From Flavobacterium hibernum (lineage in GTDB: Bacteria; Bacteroidota; Bacteroidia; Flavobacteriales; Flavobacteriaceae): a stretch of 64,000 nucleotides of DNA. Position numbers and translations under genes: made by a program. The notes below the pieces were generated by a model that saw nothing but the letters and a program-made list of their open reading frames with translations, made no database searches and had not been told where the DNA came from. Each line of letters opens with the position of its first letter. Within the stretch, counting starts at the first letter, position 1. Location: the NCBI RefSeq assembly GCF_000832125.1, contig NZ_JPRK01000011.1, forward strand, positions 62,001 through 126,000, read 5' to 3'. Positions 25,814-34,603 of this stretch are shown piece by piece.

Positions 25814-26416
25814 TTATTGTCTCTCTATTTTGGTTATAATTTTATAATATCTGAATTCTTTTGCTTTAGAATCAAATAATTCAATTTCGGAATAGCTAAC
25901 TTTAACTTTGTCTTTTTTCTTTATTTCATTATTAGTCAACAAAGATGCTGTATCAAAATAATCTAATAAAAGTAGATTATAACTTCTTCCTTTTTGATCT
26001 TTCATTTGTAAAGTCACGAACTGCTCTGATAAAATATCTACAACAACACCTTCAACAAATGCATCTTCTTTCTCAACTTCTTTTTCGGCATTTTGTGCAC
26101 TTTTTCCAAGTTCAAGAATTACATTAGGACAAAACTGCATCATTTTTATGGCAACTTTTTCTCCTAACTTTGTCATTCCTTCACTATCACCAAAATCTAC
26201 TTTATCTACACCTTTAAATTCAGACATATGATCTGAGTAGCTTTTAATCATACAAACACCAACTTCAGTTTTAAAATCGTCAGCAGATAAATTGGGTTGT
26301 TTGTCTTTTTTAGCCTGTAAACATTCACATGTTTCTTTTGCTATAACATCAAAAACTTCTTGAGAATATCCATCAACACCGCACAATAGTACAAGTAATA
26401 AAAATACTTTTTTCAT
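25814..26416 (-). CDS. Exported protein with paired cysteines, unknown
   Basis: A 200-residue exported protein (signal peptide MKKVFLLLVLLCGVDGYSQ). The mature protein opens with ETCECLQAKK and has two further Cys near 56 and 93 (VGVCMIK, MQFCPNV), a spacing suggesting disulfides. The second half (FVEGVVVDILSEQFVTLQMKDQKGRSYNLLLLDYFD) resembles a small OB-like beta domain. The frame is open to 26440, but the ATG at 26416 begins a proper signal peptide and sits one nt after the stop of the Fe-S gene, so translation is probably coupled. Function unknown. Confidence 0.75.
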   Translation of the reverse strand: MKKVFLLLVLLCGVDGYSQEVFDVIAKETCECLQAKKDKQPNLSADDFKTEVGVCMIKSYSDHMSEFKGVDKVDFGDSEGMTKLGEKVAIKMMQFCPNVILELGKSAQNAEKEVEKEDAFVEGVVVDILSEQFVTLQMKDQKGRSYNLLLLDYFDTASLLTNNEIKKKDKVKVSYSEIELFDSKAKEFRYYKIITKIERQ

Positions 26417-26417
26417 A

Positions 26418-27209
26418 TTATAAATCTTGTGCATTAGCAATTAGCTCTGCAATATCCATTACTTTAACTTGACCTTCCTTTTCTTGATGTTTGATTCCAT
26501 CGGTTAACATTGTGTTACAAAACGGACAACCTGCTGCAATAATATCTGGTTTTGTTTCAAGAGCATCTTCTGTTCTCTCTACATTGATTTCTTTATTTCC
26601 TGGCTCAGCATCTTTAAACATTTGCGCTCCTCCTGCCCCACAACATAAACCATTTGCTTTTGAGCGTTTCATTTCGACTAATTCAACGTCTAATTTCTGA
26701 ATTAAATCTCTTGGTGCTTCATATACTTTATTGGCTCTTCCTAAATAACAAGGATCGTGAAAAGTGATTCGTTTTCCTTTGAACTGACCGCCTTCAACTG
26801 TTAGTCTTCCATCATCTATTAATGACTTCAAAAACTCTGTATGATGAATTACATCGTATTGACCTCCTAATTCAGGATACTCATTTTTTAAGGTATTAAA
26901 ACAATGCGGACACGCTGTAACTATTTTTTTTGCTTCATATGCATTTAAAACCTCAATATTCATCATGGCTTGCATTTGAAACAAAAATTCGTTTCCAGCA
27001 CGTTTTGCAGGATCTCCTGTACAACTCTCTTCTGTACCAAGAACTGCAAAAGATACATTGGTACGATTTAAGATTCGTACAAATGCTTTTGTAATTTTCT
27101 TTGCTCTATCATCAAAACTTCCCGCGCAACCTACCCAAAATAAAACTTCTGGTTGTTTCCCTTCGGCTAGCATTTCTGCCATTGTTGGCACCACTAAACT
27201 TTCTGACAT
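26418..27209 (-). CDS. CCG-domain Fe-S protein (HdrB/GlpC/LutA-like)
   Basis: A cytoplasmic 263-residue protein with two cysteine-rich CCG domains like heterodisulfide reductase subunit B. Domain one carries FWVGCAGSFDDR, GTEESCTGDPAKRAGNE and VTACPHCFNTLKNEYP; domain two carries FHDPCYLGR, NGLCCGAGGAQMF and AAGCPFCNTMLTDG. These Cys sets bind Fe-S clusters used in two-electron reduction. It follows the membrane Fe-S protein gene by 136 nt on the same strand, and the pair looks like a membrane-bound HdrE/HdrC plus HdrB-like complex. No HdrA or dehydrogenase partner adjoins it, so the electron donor and substrate are unknown. Confidence 0.88.
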   Translation of the reverse strand: MSESLVVPTMAEMLAEGKQPEVLFWVGCAGSFDDRAKKITKAFVRILNRTNVSFAVLGTEESCTGDPAKRAGNEFLFQMQAMMNIEVLNAYEAKKIVTACPHCFNTLKNEYPELGGQYDVIHHTEFLKSLIDDGRLTVEGGQFKGKRITFHDPCYLGRANKVYEAPRDLIQKLDVELVEMKRSKANGLCCGAGGAQMFKDAEPGNKEINVERTEDALETKPDIIAAGCPFCNTMLTDGIKHQEKEGQVKVMDIAELIANAQDL

Positions 27210-27345
27210 CTTACTTTTGTTGTTAAATCGGTTAATCGTTTATTTGGTTAATCGCACTCATTACTATAACCCTACTAAAAACCTTAAATATTTTATTCAA
27301 ATCCATTAAACAGTTAAACAAATAACTAATTAAAAGATTTTAGTT

Positions 27346-28683
27346 CTAATTTTCGTTTTTCCAGTTCAATCTATCTTGCTGATTGTATTGCCAAGGCGCT
27401 CCATTATTCTCAATATTTGTCATCATTGCATTTAATGACATTGGAGCAGCACTTTGTTCCATCACTAAATAGCGACGCATATCCATAATAATAGATAGCG
27501 GACTGATATTTACCGGACATTCTTCTACGCAAGCATTACATGATGTACATGCCCACAACTCTTCCGGAGTAATATAATCGTTTAATAATGTTTTATTATC
27601 TGGAACAAATACACCTTTGTTTGCGTCAATATTTTTTCCAACTTCAGTTAAACGATCTCTTGTATCCATCATAATTTTACGAGGAGACAATTTTTTACCC
27701 GTTTGATTTGCCGGACAAGATGAAGTACAACGACCACACTCTGTACAAGTGTATGCATTTAATAATTGTACCCAGTTTAAATCCTGAACATCACTTGCAC
27801 CAAATTTACTTGAAACAGCATTTTCATCGACTGGAGCCGCAGCAAATGGATCTGCATTTGGATCCATCATTAATTTAACTTCTTTTGTAACTGATTCTAA
27901 ATTATCAAACTGTCCTTCCGGATTTAAGTTGGCAAAATAGGTATTCGGAAAAGCTAAAAGTATATGTAAATGTTTTGAGAAATATAAATAGTTCATAAAA
28001 ACCAAAATTCCAGCAATATGCACCCACCAAAAAACTTCAAACAATAGTGCTACTAATTCGTTTGACATTCCGTTGAACATTGGTGCAATAAACTGACTTA
28101 TTGGAAAACTTCCTGCTTTATGAAAATGTGAAAATCCTCCTGGTACATTTTGCAAATGCAAATCAGAAGCATTCATCAATAAAAACAAAAGCATTAAAAC
28201 GGTTTCAAAATACAAAATGTAATTTGCATCGCTTTTAGGAAATCCGTTTAAATCCGGATTAATGAAACGTTTTAAACGAATCACATTTCTTCTAATCCAA
28301 AAAACGATCACTGCAAAAATTACTAGTATTGCTAATATTTCAAATGAAGCGATCAATACATCATAAACTACTCCTAAATAAGGTGCAAAAACTCTATGTG
28401 TACCAAATAATCCATCGATTATAATTTCGAGTAATTCGATATTAATAATTACAAAACCTACATATACAAAAATATGAAGTATTCCGGCTACAGGGCGTCT
28501 CACCATTTTTGATTGCCCAAGAGCAATCAATGCCATGTTTTTCCAGCGTGCTTTAGAATTATCTTTTCGATTTACATCTACTCCTAAATTAATGTTTCGG
28601 ATGATTTTTTTTACGCTCGATGCAAAAAAACCGAAACCAACTATAAGAAGTATAGCGAATAAAATATTATCTAAATAACTCAT
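27346..28683 (-). CDS. Membrane Fe-S (2x[4Fe-4S]) reductase subunit, HdrE/HdrC fusion-like
   Basis: A 445-residue inner-membrane protein. The N-terminal half has about five to six helices (about 8-25, 65-90, 100-125, 153-172, 208-240) resembling the NarI/HdrE cytochrome-b-type quinone subunit, with His residues in VAGILHIFVYVGF and FWWVHIAGILVFMNYLYFSKHLHILL as possible haem ligands. The C-terminal half is HdrC-like with two [4Fe-4S] motifs, CTECGRCTSSCP (about 312-323) and CTSCNACVEECP (about 377-388). It begins 4 nt after the mlaD-type gene, so they are one operon. It probably passes electrons between menaquinone and the CCG protein encoded next. Confidence 0.88.
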   Translation of the reverse strand: MSYLDNILFAILLIVGFGFFASSVKKIIRNINLGVDVNRKDNSKARWKNMALIALGQSKMVRRPVAGILHIFVYVGFVIINIELLEIIIDGLFGTHRVFAPYLGVVYDVLIASFEILAILVIFAVIVFWIRRNVIRLKRFINPDLNGFPKSDANYILYFETVLMLLFLLMNASDLHLQNVPGGFSHFHKAGSFPISQFIAPMFNGMSNELVALLFEVFWWVHIAGILVFMNYLYFSKHLHILLAFPNTYFANLNPEGQFDNLESVTKEVKLMMDPNADPFAAAPVDENAVSSKFGASDVQDLNWVQLLNAYTCTECGRCTSSCPANQTGKKLSPRKIMMDTRDRLTEVGKNIDANKGVFVPDNKTLLNDYITPEELWACTSCNACVEECPVNISPLSIIMDMRRYLVMEQSAAPMSLNAMMTNIENNGAPWQYNQQDRLNWKNEN

Positions 28684-28687
28684 CTAA

Positions 28688-29653
28688 TTAATTTTTAGTA
28701 GTTGTGTTAGCGTCTTCTGTTGGTGCTACATATGGTTTATTTTTCTTTCCAAAAAGAGAAACATTTACATAACGTGTTGGGTAAAGACGAACATCTTGCA
28801 ATAATAACTCTAACTCTTTTGAAGTTTTAGCCAAGTTATTATATAAAGCATCATCGCTCAACAATTTACCAGCAGTACCTTTTCCTGAGTTTAAATTACT
28901 CATAAGAACGTCAACCTTAGCTAAAGTTTGATTTAAGTTTCTAACTGTTTTTCCTAAATCAGCTTTGCTTAAAGAGTCAGATATTTTATTAAAGTTACTT
29001 GACATTTTATTGAAGTTTGTTACAACTCCATTAATCTGTCCTTTATTAGTATCTAAAATAGAATTAATACTTCCTGAAGCTTTATGAAACTGCTCCATAG
29101 TTTGGCTCAATTCTGCTAATGATTTCTTTATGTCTTCTTGTCCTTTTTTGTCTAAAACATTGTTTAATCCGCTAACCAGATTATCAATGTTAACCAACAT
29201 TTTTTCAAGTTTTTGCTGAATTGGCTCTATTTTACCGCCTAAAGAATCAGTTAATCCTAATTCTACACTAGACGCTAAAGTTTGTCCATCTACAGCAAGA
29301 TCTTTATCTGCAAAATTAGGCAAGATCTTAATTTGCTTTCCACCAATTAAACTTGGTGAATACAAAGAAGCTTTACTTGTTTTAGAAATTGGAAAATCTG
29401 TTTTTAATTGAAGTTCAACTAATAATTTACCTGTTGTTTCATTGATTGTGATTTTACTTACTTTACCAATAGTAAGTCCATTTAAGGTAACGGGTGCTGA
29501 AGCTGACAAATCCTCCACATTATCATATTCTACATATAATGTTTTGTAATTTGTAAAAAGGTCTTTGCCTTTTAAAAAACTGTAGCCCCAAATAAATAGT
29601 AAAATTGACGCGATGACTAAAATAGCCGTTTTAATTTCTCTTGTTAGTTTCAA
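28688..29653 (-). CDS. MlaD family (MCE-domain) lipid transport protein
   Basis: A periplasmic, membrane-anchored lipid carrier of 321 residues. One N-terminal helix (about 9-27, TAILVIASILLFIWGYSFL) is followed by an MCE domain (about 38-115, YVEYDNVEDLSASAPVTLNGLTIGKVSKI) and a long helical tail (about 140-290) with heptads, as in MlaD/PqiB proteins that shuttle phospholipids across the periplasm. The matching MlaE/MlaF permease genes are not adjacent. It follows the amidase gene by 50 nt but also has its own exact -7 element there. Confidence 0.92.
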   Translation of the reverse strand: MKLTREIKTAILVIASILLFIWGYSFLKGKDLFTNYKTLYVEYDNVEDLSASAPVTLNGLTIGKVSKITINETTGKLLVELQLKTDFPISKTSKASLYSPSLIGGKQIKILPNFADKDLAVDGQTLASSVELGLTDSLGGKIEPIQQKLEKMLVNIDNLVSGLNNVLDKKGQEDIKKSLAELSQTMEQFHKASGSINSILDTNKGQINGVVTNFNKMSSNFNKISDSLSKADLGKTVRNLNQTLAKVDVLMSNLNSGKGTAGKLLSDDALYNNLAKTSKELELLLQDVRLYPTRYVNVSLFGKKNKPYVAPTEDANTTTKN

Positions 29654-29670
29654 AATTCTAAGTGTTTGTA

Positions 29671-29678
29671 CAAAATTA
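29671..29678 (-). promoter_or_regulatory. -7 element of the mlaD-type gene
   Basis: The minus strand reads TAATTTTG, an exact TAnnTTTG, 17 nt ahead of the ATG. It may add a second promoter inside the amidase-to-Fe-S run. Confidence 0.45.
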
Positions 29679-29703
29679 ATATAAATATTCGAACTAGAAG
29701 CTA

Positions 29704-30831
29704 TTATTTAATTGCGTCTTGAATACTGATTTTTTCTCCGTCTCTGGTTGCTATTAGATAAGCAGCCCCATATCCTTTACTCTTAGCTTCTTCCAAATAT
29801 TTTTTGGCTGCATCATAACTTGTAGTTTCTTCATAAAAATATTTGTAAATATTATTTTCGTACACCATTGTTACATTTTTAAGTCCTTTAAAGTTTTTAG
29901 GCTCTAGTGGTGTTTTCTTGATACTTGCAATAAGTTGTACTTTAAAAAAAGTTCCTTTGGGAACATTCTTAGCAACTGCTACTGTTTCTACAACCTTAGC
30001 TTTTTTTGGAGTCGACGTATCTCTTACAGGTCTTGCATCTGAAATTTCAGAGTTTCCATTTCCAAAATATTCGTTTTTATAACTTAAAATCGCATCTGCA
30101 ATTGCTTTTGCAATATCATTTTGACCTTCTTCAGAATTTAAAATATTTCCTTCTGTTGGGTTCGAAACAAATCCTGTTTCTACTAATACTCTAGGCATGT
30201 AAGCTTTATGAAGTACCATAAAAGGTGCTTGCTTTACTCCTCCTTGACGAAGTTTTTTACCCAATTTATCAAAGTTATCTTCAATTTTACTGGCTAGCGA
30301 AATACTGTTATCTAAGTATTCTTCTTGCATTAAGGTTAATGCCATCATTGATTCTGGCGAATTTGGATCGTAACCATCATATTTACGTTTATAATCTTTT
30401 TCTAACGTAATTACCGAGTTCTCTTTTTTCGCAGCTTCAAGATTCGATGCTACTTTACTCAAACCCATCACATAAGTTTCTGTACCATCTGCCGCTGTAT
30501 TTTTGTTAGCATTACAGTGTATTGAGACAAAAATATTAGAATTTGCTCTGTTTGCTATATTGGCTCTTTCGACCAAATCGATAAAAACATCTGTTTTACG
30601 CGTATAGATTACATTGACATTTGGATTAGCCTCCAAAAGTTTACCAACTTTTAAAACAATTGCTAAAGCAATATTTTTTTCAATTCTACCGCTATAAACA
30701 GCTCCAAAGTCATGATCACCATGTCCTGCATCAAGAGTTACCTTAAAAACATTTGCCTGACTATAAGCGCAAAAAGACAATATCGTTAGAAAAAAAGTAG
30801 ATACTACTTTAATTTTGTTAAATCTATTCAT
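29704..30831 (-). CDS. N-acetylmuramoyl-L-alanine amidase (Amidase_3) with SPOR-like tail
   Basis: A periplasmic zinc amidase cutting the bond between MurNAc and the stem peptide, used in cell separation. From ATG 30831 it starts with a signal peptide (MNRFNKIKVVSTFFLTILSFCAYSQ). The Amidase_3 domain shows VTLDAGHGDHDFGA, a glutamate in RIEKNIALAI, FVSIHCNANKN, the LVETGFVSNPTEG motif and a regulatory insertion between. The C-terminal part (about 305-375: GTFFKVQLIASIKKTPLEP...AAKKYLEEAKSKGYGAAYLIA) looks like a SPOR peptidoglycan-binding fold. The frame is open to 30897, but the extension overlaps the lptD side and lacks a signal. It heads the minus-strand envelope operon. Confidence 0.93.
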   Translation of the reverse strand: MNRFNKIKVVSTFFLTILSFCAYSQANVFKVTLDAGHGDHDFGAVYSGRIEKNIALAIVLKVGKLLEANPNVNVIYTRKTDVFIDLVERANIANRANSNIFVSIHCNANKNTAADGTETYVMGLSKVASNLEAAKKENSVITLEKDYKRKYDGYDPNSPESMMALTLMQEEYLDNSISLASKIEDNFDKLGKKLRQGGVKQAPFMVLHKAYMPRVLVETGFVSNPTEGNILNSEEGQNDIAKAIADAILSYKNEYFGNGNSEISDARPVRDTSTPKKAKVVETVAVAKNVPKGTFFKVQLIASIKKTPLEPKNFKGLKNVTMVYENNIYKYFYEETTSYDAAKKYLEEAKSKGYGAAYLIATRDGEKISIQDAIK

Positions 30832-30908
30832 AAATCTAAAAGTTAATTTTAATAAAACGCAACTGCTATAATTTTTACAATTGATTATTTTTGACAAAAA
30901 ATTATATG

Positions 30909-30916
30909 TAAGTTTG
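30909..30916 (+). promoter_or_regulatory. -7 element of lptD
   Basis: TAAGTTTG, an exact TAnnTTTG. Transcription from here starts near 30922, after the first possible TTG (30881), which argues for the later start at 30965. Confidence 0.5.
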
Positions 30917-30964
30917 ACGTGTCAAAAAACAGGCCATAATTTTACAAAAATAGCATTTAAACCT

Positions 30965-33637
30965 TTGCATACAAACTTATTTAATATCGTTTTCTTATCA
31001 TTTTTCCTAACTTTAGGATGTGGTAAATTATATTCGCAAGAGATAAAAAACAAAAAAAATCCGTTACCAACTGTAAAACAAACAGATAAACCCAAAACGG
31101 CATCAACAGACAATGTTGTAAAACCCGTTACTGATACTATAAAACTCGATACAGTTAAGGCAAAAAAGAGCGCTCTGGACGCTGTTACTAAATATAAAGC
31201 GAAAGATTACGCAAAATTCGACAAGAAAGCTAAAACGCTTACTTTATATAATGAAGCCGAACTTTACTATAAAGATATTGAGCTAAAATCTGGAATTATA
31301 GTTTTAAATCTCGACAAAGACGAAGTTTATGCGGGTCGTATAAAAGATTCTGCGGGAGTTTTAACTCAATATCCTAACTTTAAACAAGGTTCAAACGAAG
31401 TCCAACCCGATTCTATTCGTTTTAATTTTAAAACAAAAAGGGCATTAATTTATAATTCAAGAACAGAACAAGGAGAATTTAAAATCAAAGCGGCCGTAAC
31501 CAAAAAAGAAAATGATTCTGTTTACTTTTTAAAAGGCGCTCGATTTACAACTGCAGCCGATATTGACGATCCTGAATACTATTTTAAAACGAATAAAGTA
31601 AAATTTGTTCCTAACAAAAAGGTTGTCGTAGGTGTTACTCAAATGGTAATTGCCGATGTTCCTACACCCCTAGTATTACCTTTTGCTTTTTTTCCTATGA
31701 GTCAGGAAAAAAGTATTTCGGGTATTATTATTCCTAGTTACAACGACTCTAATACTAGAGGTTTCTCACTACAAAATATGGGTTATTATTTTGCATTAAG
31801 TGATAATTATGACTTAACTGTTCTTGGTGATTATTATACCAATGGTAGTTATGCAATGCGTTTTGAGTCGTCGTATGCGAAACGCTATAAATATAGAGGA
31901 AACGTAAATGTTCGTTTTGAAAACTTAATTAATAGTGAGCGTGGATATCCCGACTATTCTAAACAAAACATTTACAACATTCAGTGGTCTCATGCAAAAG
32001 ACTCTAAATCGAATCCAAATTCAACTTTCTCTGCCTCTGTCAACATGGGTAGTAGTAAATACTTTAAGCGATCGATCAATCAAGCCAACGTTGGTTCGAA
32101 TTTGAACAACACATTAAGCTCATCGATTTCATACAATAAAACATTCAACACAATTCCGCAGGCGCGTATTTCGTTAACTGCGACGCATCAACAAAACACG
32201 CAAACAGAAGAAATCATTATGACTTTACCGTCGTTACAAGCAAGTATTGATCGTGTATATCCATTTGTTGGAAAAGATGGTGTAAAAAAAGGTTTTATAA
32301 AAAACATAAACTTACAATATAACTTAAGCGGTAAAAACTATTTTAAGACCACAGATTCCCTGTTTTTCAAACCTCAGATGTTTCAAGACGCACAAATAGG
32401 AATGCAACACTCGATTCCTATTAGTACTAACTTTAAATTATTCAAATATTTTAGTGCAGGAGCCTCAACCAACTACCAGGAAACATGGGTAACTAAAACA
32501 ATCGAAAGAACTTACGACGCAGAGCAAGCTAAGGTAGTTGACAAAACCGTAAACGGATTTGATGCTTACAGAACTTATAATTTCAGTACAAATTTAGGAA
32601 CTACAATCTATGGTACTTTTAATTTTGGTAGCGACAAAAAAATTCAATCGATTCGTCACGTCATGAGACCAACCGTAACTTACTCTTATACACCAAGTTT
32701 TAATCAATATTACAACAACTACGTTGTAGATGCTTCTGGAAAAATTGGACAATATTCACCATTTGATAATGGTCTTTTTGGCGCTCCTGGAAAAAGTAAT
32801 TCTAATATCGTATCGTTTGCTTTAAGCAACACTTTTGAAGCAAAAGTTAGAGACAGAGACAGCACAAAAACAGAACCTAAAAAAATTATGCTGCTAAACA
32901 ATTTAAACCTTAGCACAAGTTATAATTTTGATGCCGACGGAAAAGATGTTCTTGCTTGGCAACCTGTTATTTTAAGCGGTGGAACACAACTTTTAGACAA
33001 CAAGATGAATGTCAATTTTGGAGCAGTTTTAAACCCGTATGCAATTGACAACTCTGGTAAAGTAATGAATGTCTACAACATCGATAATGGCGGAAGTTTA
33101 TTTAGAATGACTAGCGCAAACGTTACTTTAAATTATTCCTTCTCCAATAAAGGAAGTGGCAATGAAGAAAAAAACACGCAAAGCCAGCGGAATGGTGGAC
33201 GTAATGATGATTTATTTGGTACTAATACGGACTTAAATGACAGTAGAAATAGTCAGTTTGCCAATAAAAAAGATGATGACAAAGATGTTATAACCGAATT
33301 TTTCAACTCTCACATTCCATGGGATATGACGATGGCGTACTCGTTGACTTATTCTAATGCAGCCAGAGAAAATAAAATTACTGGAAACTCTATTATGATT
33401 TCTGCCAATATGGACATCACTCCAAAATGGAAAGGCGGAATCTCTACGGGTTACGATTTTGTGCAAAAAGGTGTTACTTTTACTCAGTTCCGTTTTGAAA
33501 GAGACTTGTTGAGCTGGAGAATGGCTTTTAACTGGAGTCCACTTGGTACAAATTCTAACTGGAATTTCTTTATCGGAATTAAATCAGGAATGCTTAGTGA
33601 TATTAAATGGAACAAACGAAGTACTTCTAATCGATAA
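30965..33637 (+). CDS. lptD: LptD-like LPS assembly outer-membrane protein
   Basis: The outer-membrane barrel that places lipopolysaccharide on the cell surface with LptE. About 890 residues. A signal peptide follows the start (HTNLFNIVFLSFFLTLGCGKLYSQ), then an LptA-like jellyroll repeat (about 75-230: LTLYNEAELYYKDIELKSGIIVLNLDKDEVYAG, DSIRFNFKTKRALIYNSRTEQGE), then the barrel with PLVLPFAFFPMSQEKSISGIIIPSY, a pattern shared by LptD proteins. The barrel ends WNFFIGIKSGMLSDIKWNKRSTSNR. Start choice: the frame opens at TTG 30881, but a -7 element at 30909-30916 makes TTG 30965 more likely; no ATG is available. It is divergent from the amidase. Confidence 0.88.
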   Translation: MHTNLFNIVFLSFFLTLGCGKLYSQEIKNKKNPLPTVKQTDKPKTASTDNVVKPVTDTIKLDTVKAKKSALDAVTKYKAKDYAKFDKKAKTLTLYNEAELYYKDIELKSGIIVLNLDKDEVYAGRIKDSAGVLTQYPNFKQGSNEVQPDSIRFNFKTKRALIYNSRTEQGEFKIKAAVTKKENDSVYFLKGARFTTAADIDDPEYYFKTNKVKFVPNKKVVVGVTQMVIADVPTPLVLPFAFFPMSQEKSISGIIIPSYNDSNTRGFSLQNMGYYFALSDNYDLTVLGDYYTNGSYAMRFESSYAKRYKYRGNVNVRFENLINSERGYPDYSKQNIYNIQWSHAKDSKSNPNSTFSASVNMGSSKYFKRSINQANVGSNLNNTLSSSISYNKTFNTIPQARISLTATHQQNTQTEEIIMTLPSLQASIDRVYPFVGKDGVKKGFIKNINLQYNLSGKNYFKTTDSLFFKPQMFQDAQIGMQHSIPISTNFKLFKYFSAGASTNYQETWVTKTIERTYDAEQAKVVDKTVNGFDAYRTYNFSTNLGTTIYGTFNFGSDKKIQSIRHVMRPTVTYSYTPSFNQYYNNYVVDASGKIGQYSPFDNGLFGAPGKSNSNIVSFALSNTFEAKVRDRDSTKTEPKKIMLLNNLNLSTSYNFDADGKDVLAWQPVILSGGTQLLDNKMNVNFGAVLNPYAIDNSGKVMNVYNIDNGGSLFRMTSANVTLNYSFSNKGSGNEEKNTQSQRNGGRNDDLFGTNTDLNDSRNSQFANKKDDDKDVITEFFNSHIPWDMTMAYSLTYSNAARENKITGNSIMISANMDITPKWKGGISTGYDFVQKGVTFTQFRFERDLLSWRMAFNWSPLGTNSNWNFFIGIKSGMLSDIKWNKRSTSNR

Positions 33638-33661
33638 ATCGTCGAATCAAAATAATTAGTT

Positions 33662-34042
33662 ATGAAAAAAATCATCTTTACAGAAAAAGCTCCGGCTCCA
33701 ATTGGTCCGTACAATCAAGCCGTATTATCAGGAAACACACTTTATGCTTCTGGTCAAATTGCTATTAATCCAGCATCTGGAGAACTGGTTACTGACAATA
33801 TCAACGACGAAACGACTCAAGTAATGCAAAACATTGCCGCTATACTAGAAGCTGCAAATATGACTTTTGAGAACGTTGTTAAAGCAACAATCTTTATTAT
33901 GGACATGAACAACTTTGGCGCTATAAACACTGTTTACGGCTCTTATTTTAACGAAAAAACTGCTCCTGCACGCGAAACGGTACAAGTTGCATGTTTACCT
34001 AAAAATGTAAATGTAGAAATTTCTATAATCGCTGTACAATAG
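33662..34042 (+). CDS. RidA family reactive imine/enamine deaminase
   Basis: A 126-residue RidA (YjgF/YER057c) protein that hydrolyses reactive 2-aminoacrylate and other imines to ketoacids, protecting PLP enzymes. The hallmark APAPIGPYNQAV opens the protein, followed by YASGQIAINPASGEL, MQNIAAILEAA, VVKATIFIMDMNNFGAIN and the substrate arginine and glutamate near the end (ARETVQVACLPKNVNVEISIIA). It follows lptD by 24 nt and may be read with it. Its 3' end overlaps the convergent mgsA-like gene by 20 nt. Confidence 0.94.
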   Translation: MKKIIFTEKAPAPIGPYNQAVLSGNTLYASGQIAINPASGELVTDNINDETTQVMQNIAAILEAANMTFENVVKATIFIMDMNNFGAINTVYGSYFNEKTAPARETVQVACLPKNVNVEISIIAVQ

Positions 34043-34409
34043 CGTTTAAAAACAATTGTGCCGTTGCTTCATTTGTTGCCAACGGCACATTATGAACATC
34101 ACAAATCCTGACAAGCATCTTTATATCTACCTCATGTGCATTTGTCACTAAAGGATCTGTAAACATAAAGACGACGTTGATTTTACCTCCTGCTACTTTA
34201 GACGCTATTTGAGCATCACCACCCATTGAACACGGAAGCATTTTTTTTACCTTAAATCCTGACTTCTCTGCATTCCTTCCTAATATTCCCGTTGCAATAA
34301 GCTTTATTTTATCATATTGTAGCGTAATTCCGTTTTTAATTAAAAACTGAATCATATCTGCCTTTTTATTATCATGAGCAATTATTGCAATTAAAGTATG
34401 TTTTTTCAT
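34023..34409 (-). CDS. Methylglyoxal synthase-like protein with altered phosphate site
   Basis: A 128-residue paralogue of the neighbouring mgsA. The catalytic aspartate survives (Asp65 in MGGDAQIA), as do the AHD of the N-terminus and the DPL/AHEVD loop. Against E. coli MgsA, three phosphate-binding residues differ: Thr48 becomes Leu43 (TGILG instead of TGTTG), Ser65 becomes Pro59 and Gly66 becomes Cys60 (LPCSMGGD instead of LSGPMGGD). The fold should be kept, but dihydroxyacetone phosphate binding is doubtful, so it may use another ligand or act as a regulator. It overlaps ridA's end by 20 nt. Confidence 0.85.
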   Translation of the reverse strand: MKKHTLIAIIAHDNKKADMIQFLIKNGITLQYDKIKLIATGILGRNAEKSGFKVKKMLPCSMGGDAQIASKVAGGKINVVFMFTDPLVTNAHEVDIKMLVRICDVHNVPLATNEATAQLFLNAIVQRL

Positions 34410-34545
34410 GATTTAACAGTAATTATATTACTCAAATTTACTTTAAAAAAAGCAAATAAATTCAATGTAAGATATTAATTACCAAACATTTAAATAAATA
34501 ACAATAAAAAACTACAAATAAATCATTTTCATGAATTTATAAGCA

Positions 34546-34576
34546 ATAAAAAACCGTTTCATCAAATGAAACGGTT
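34546..34576 (-). terminator. Terminator between the two mgsA paralogues
   Basis: Perfect 11-bp arms (34552-34562, 34566-34576) with a 3-nt loop, followed on the minus strand by six T. It separates transcription of the canonical mgsA from the altered copy downstream. Confidence 0.85.
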
Positions 34577-34603
34577 CTTATATATATCTAAAAATAGGAA
34601 TTT

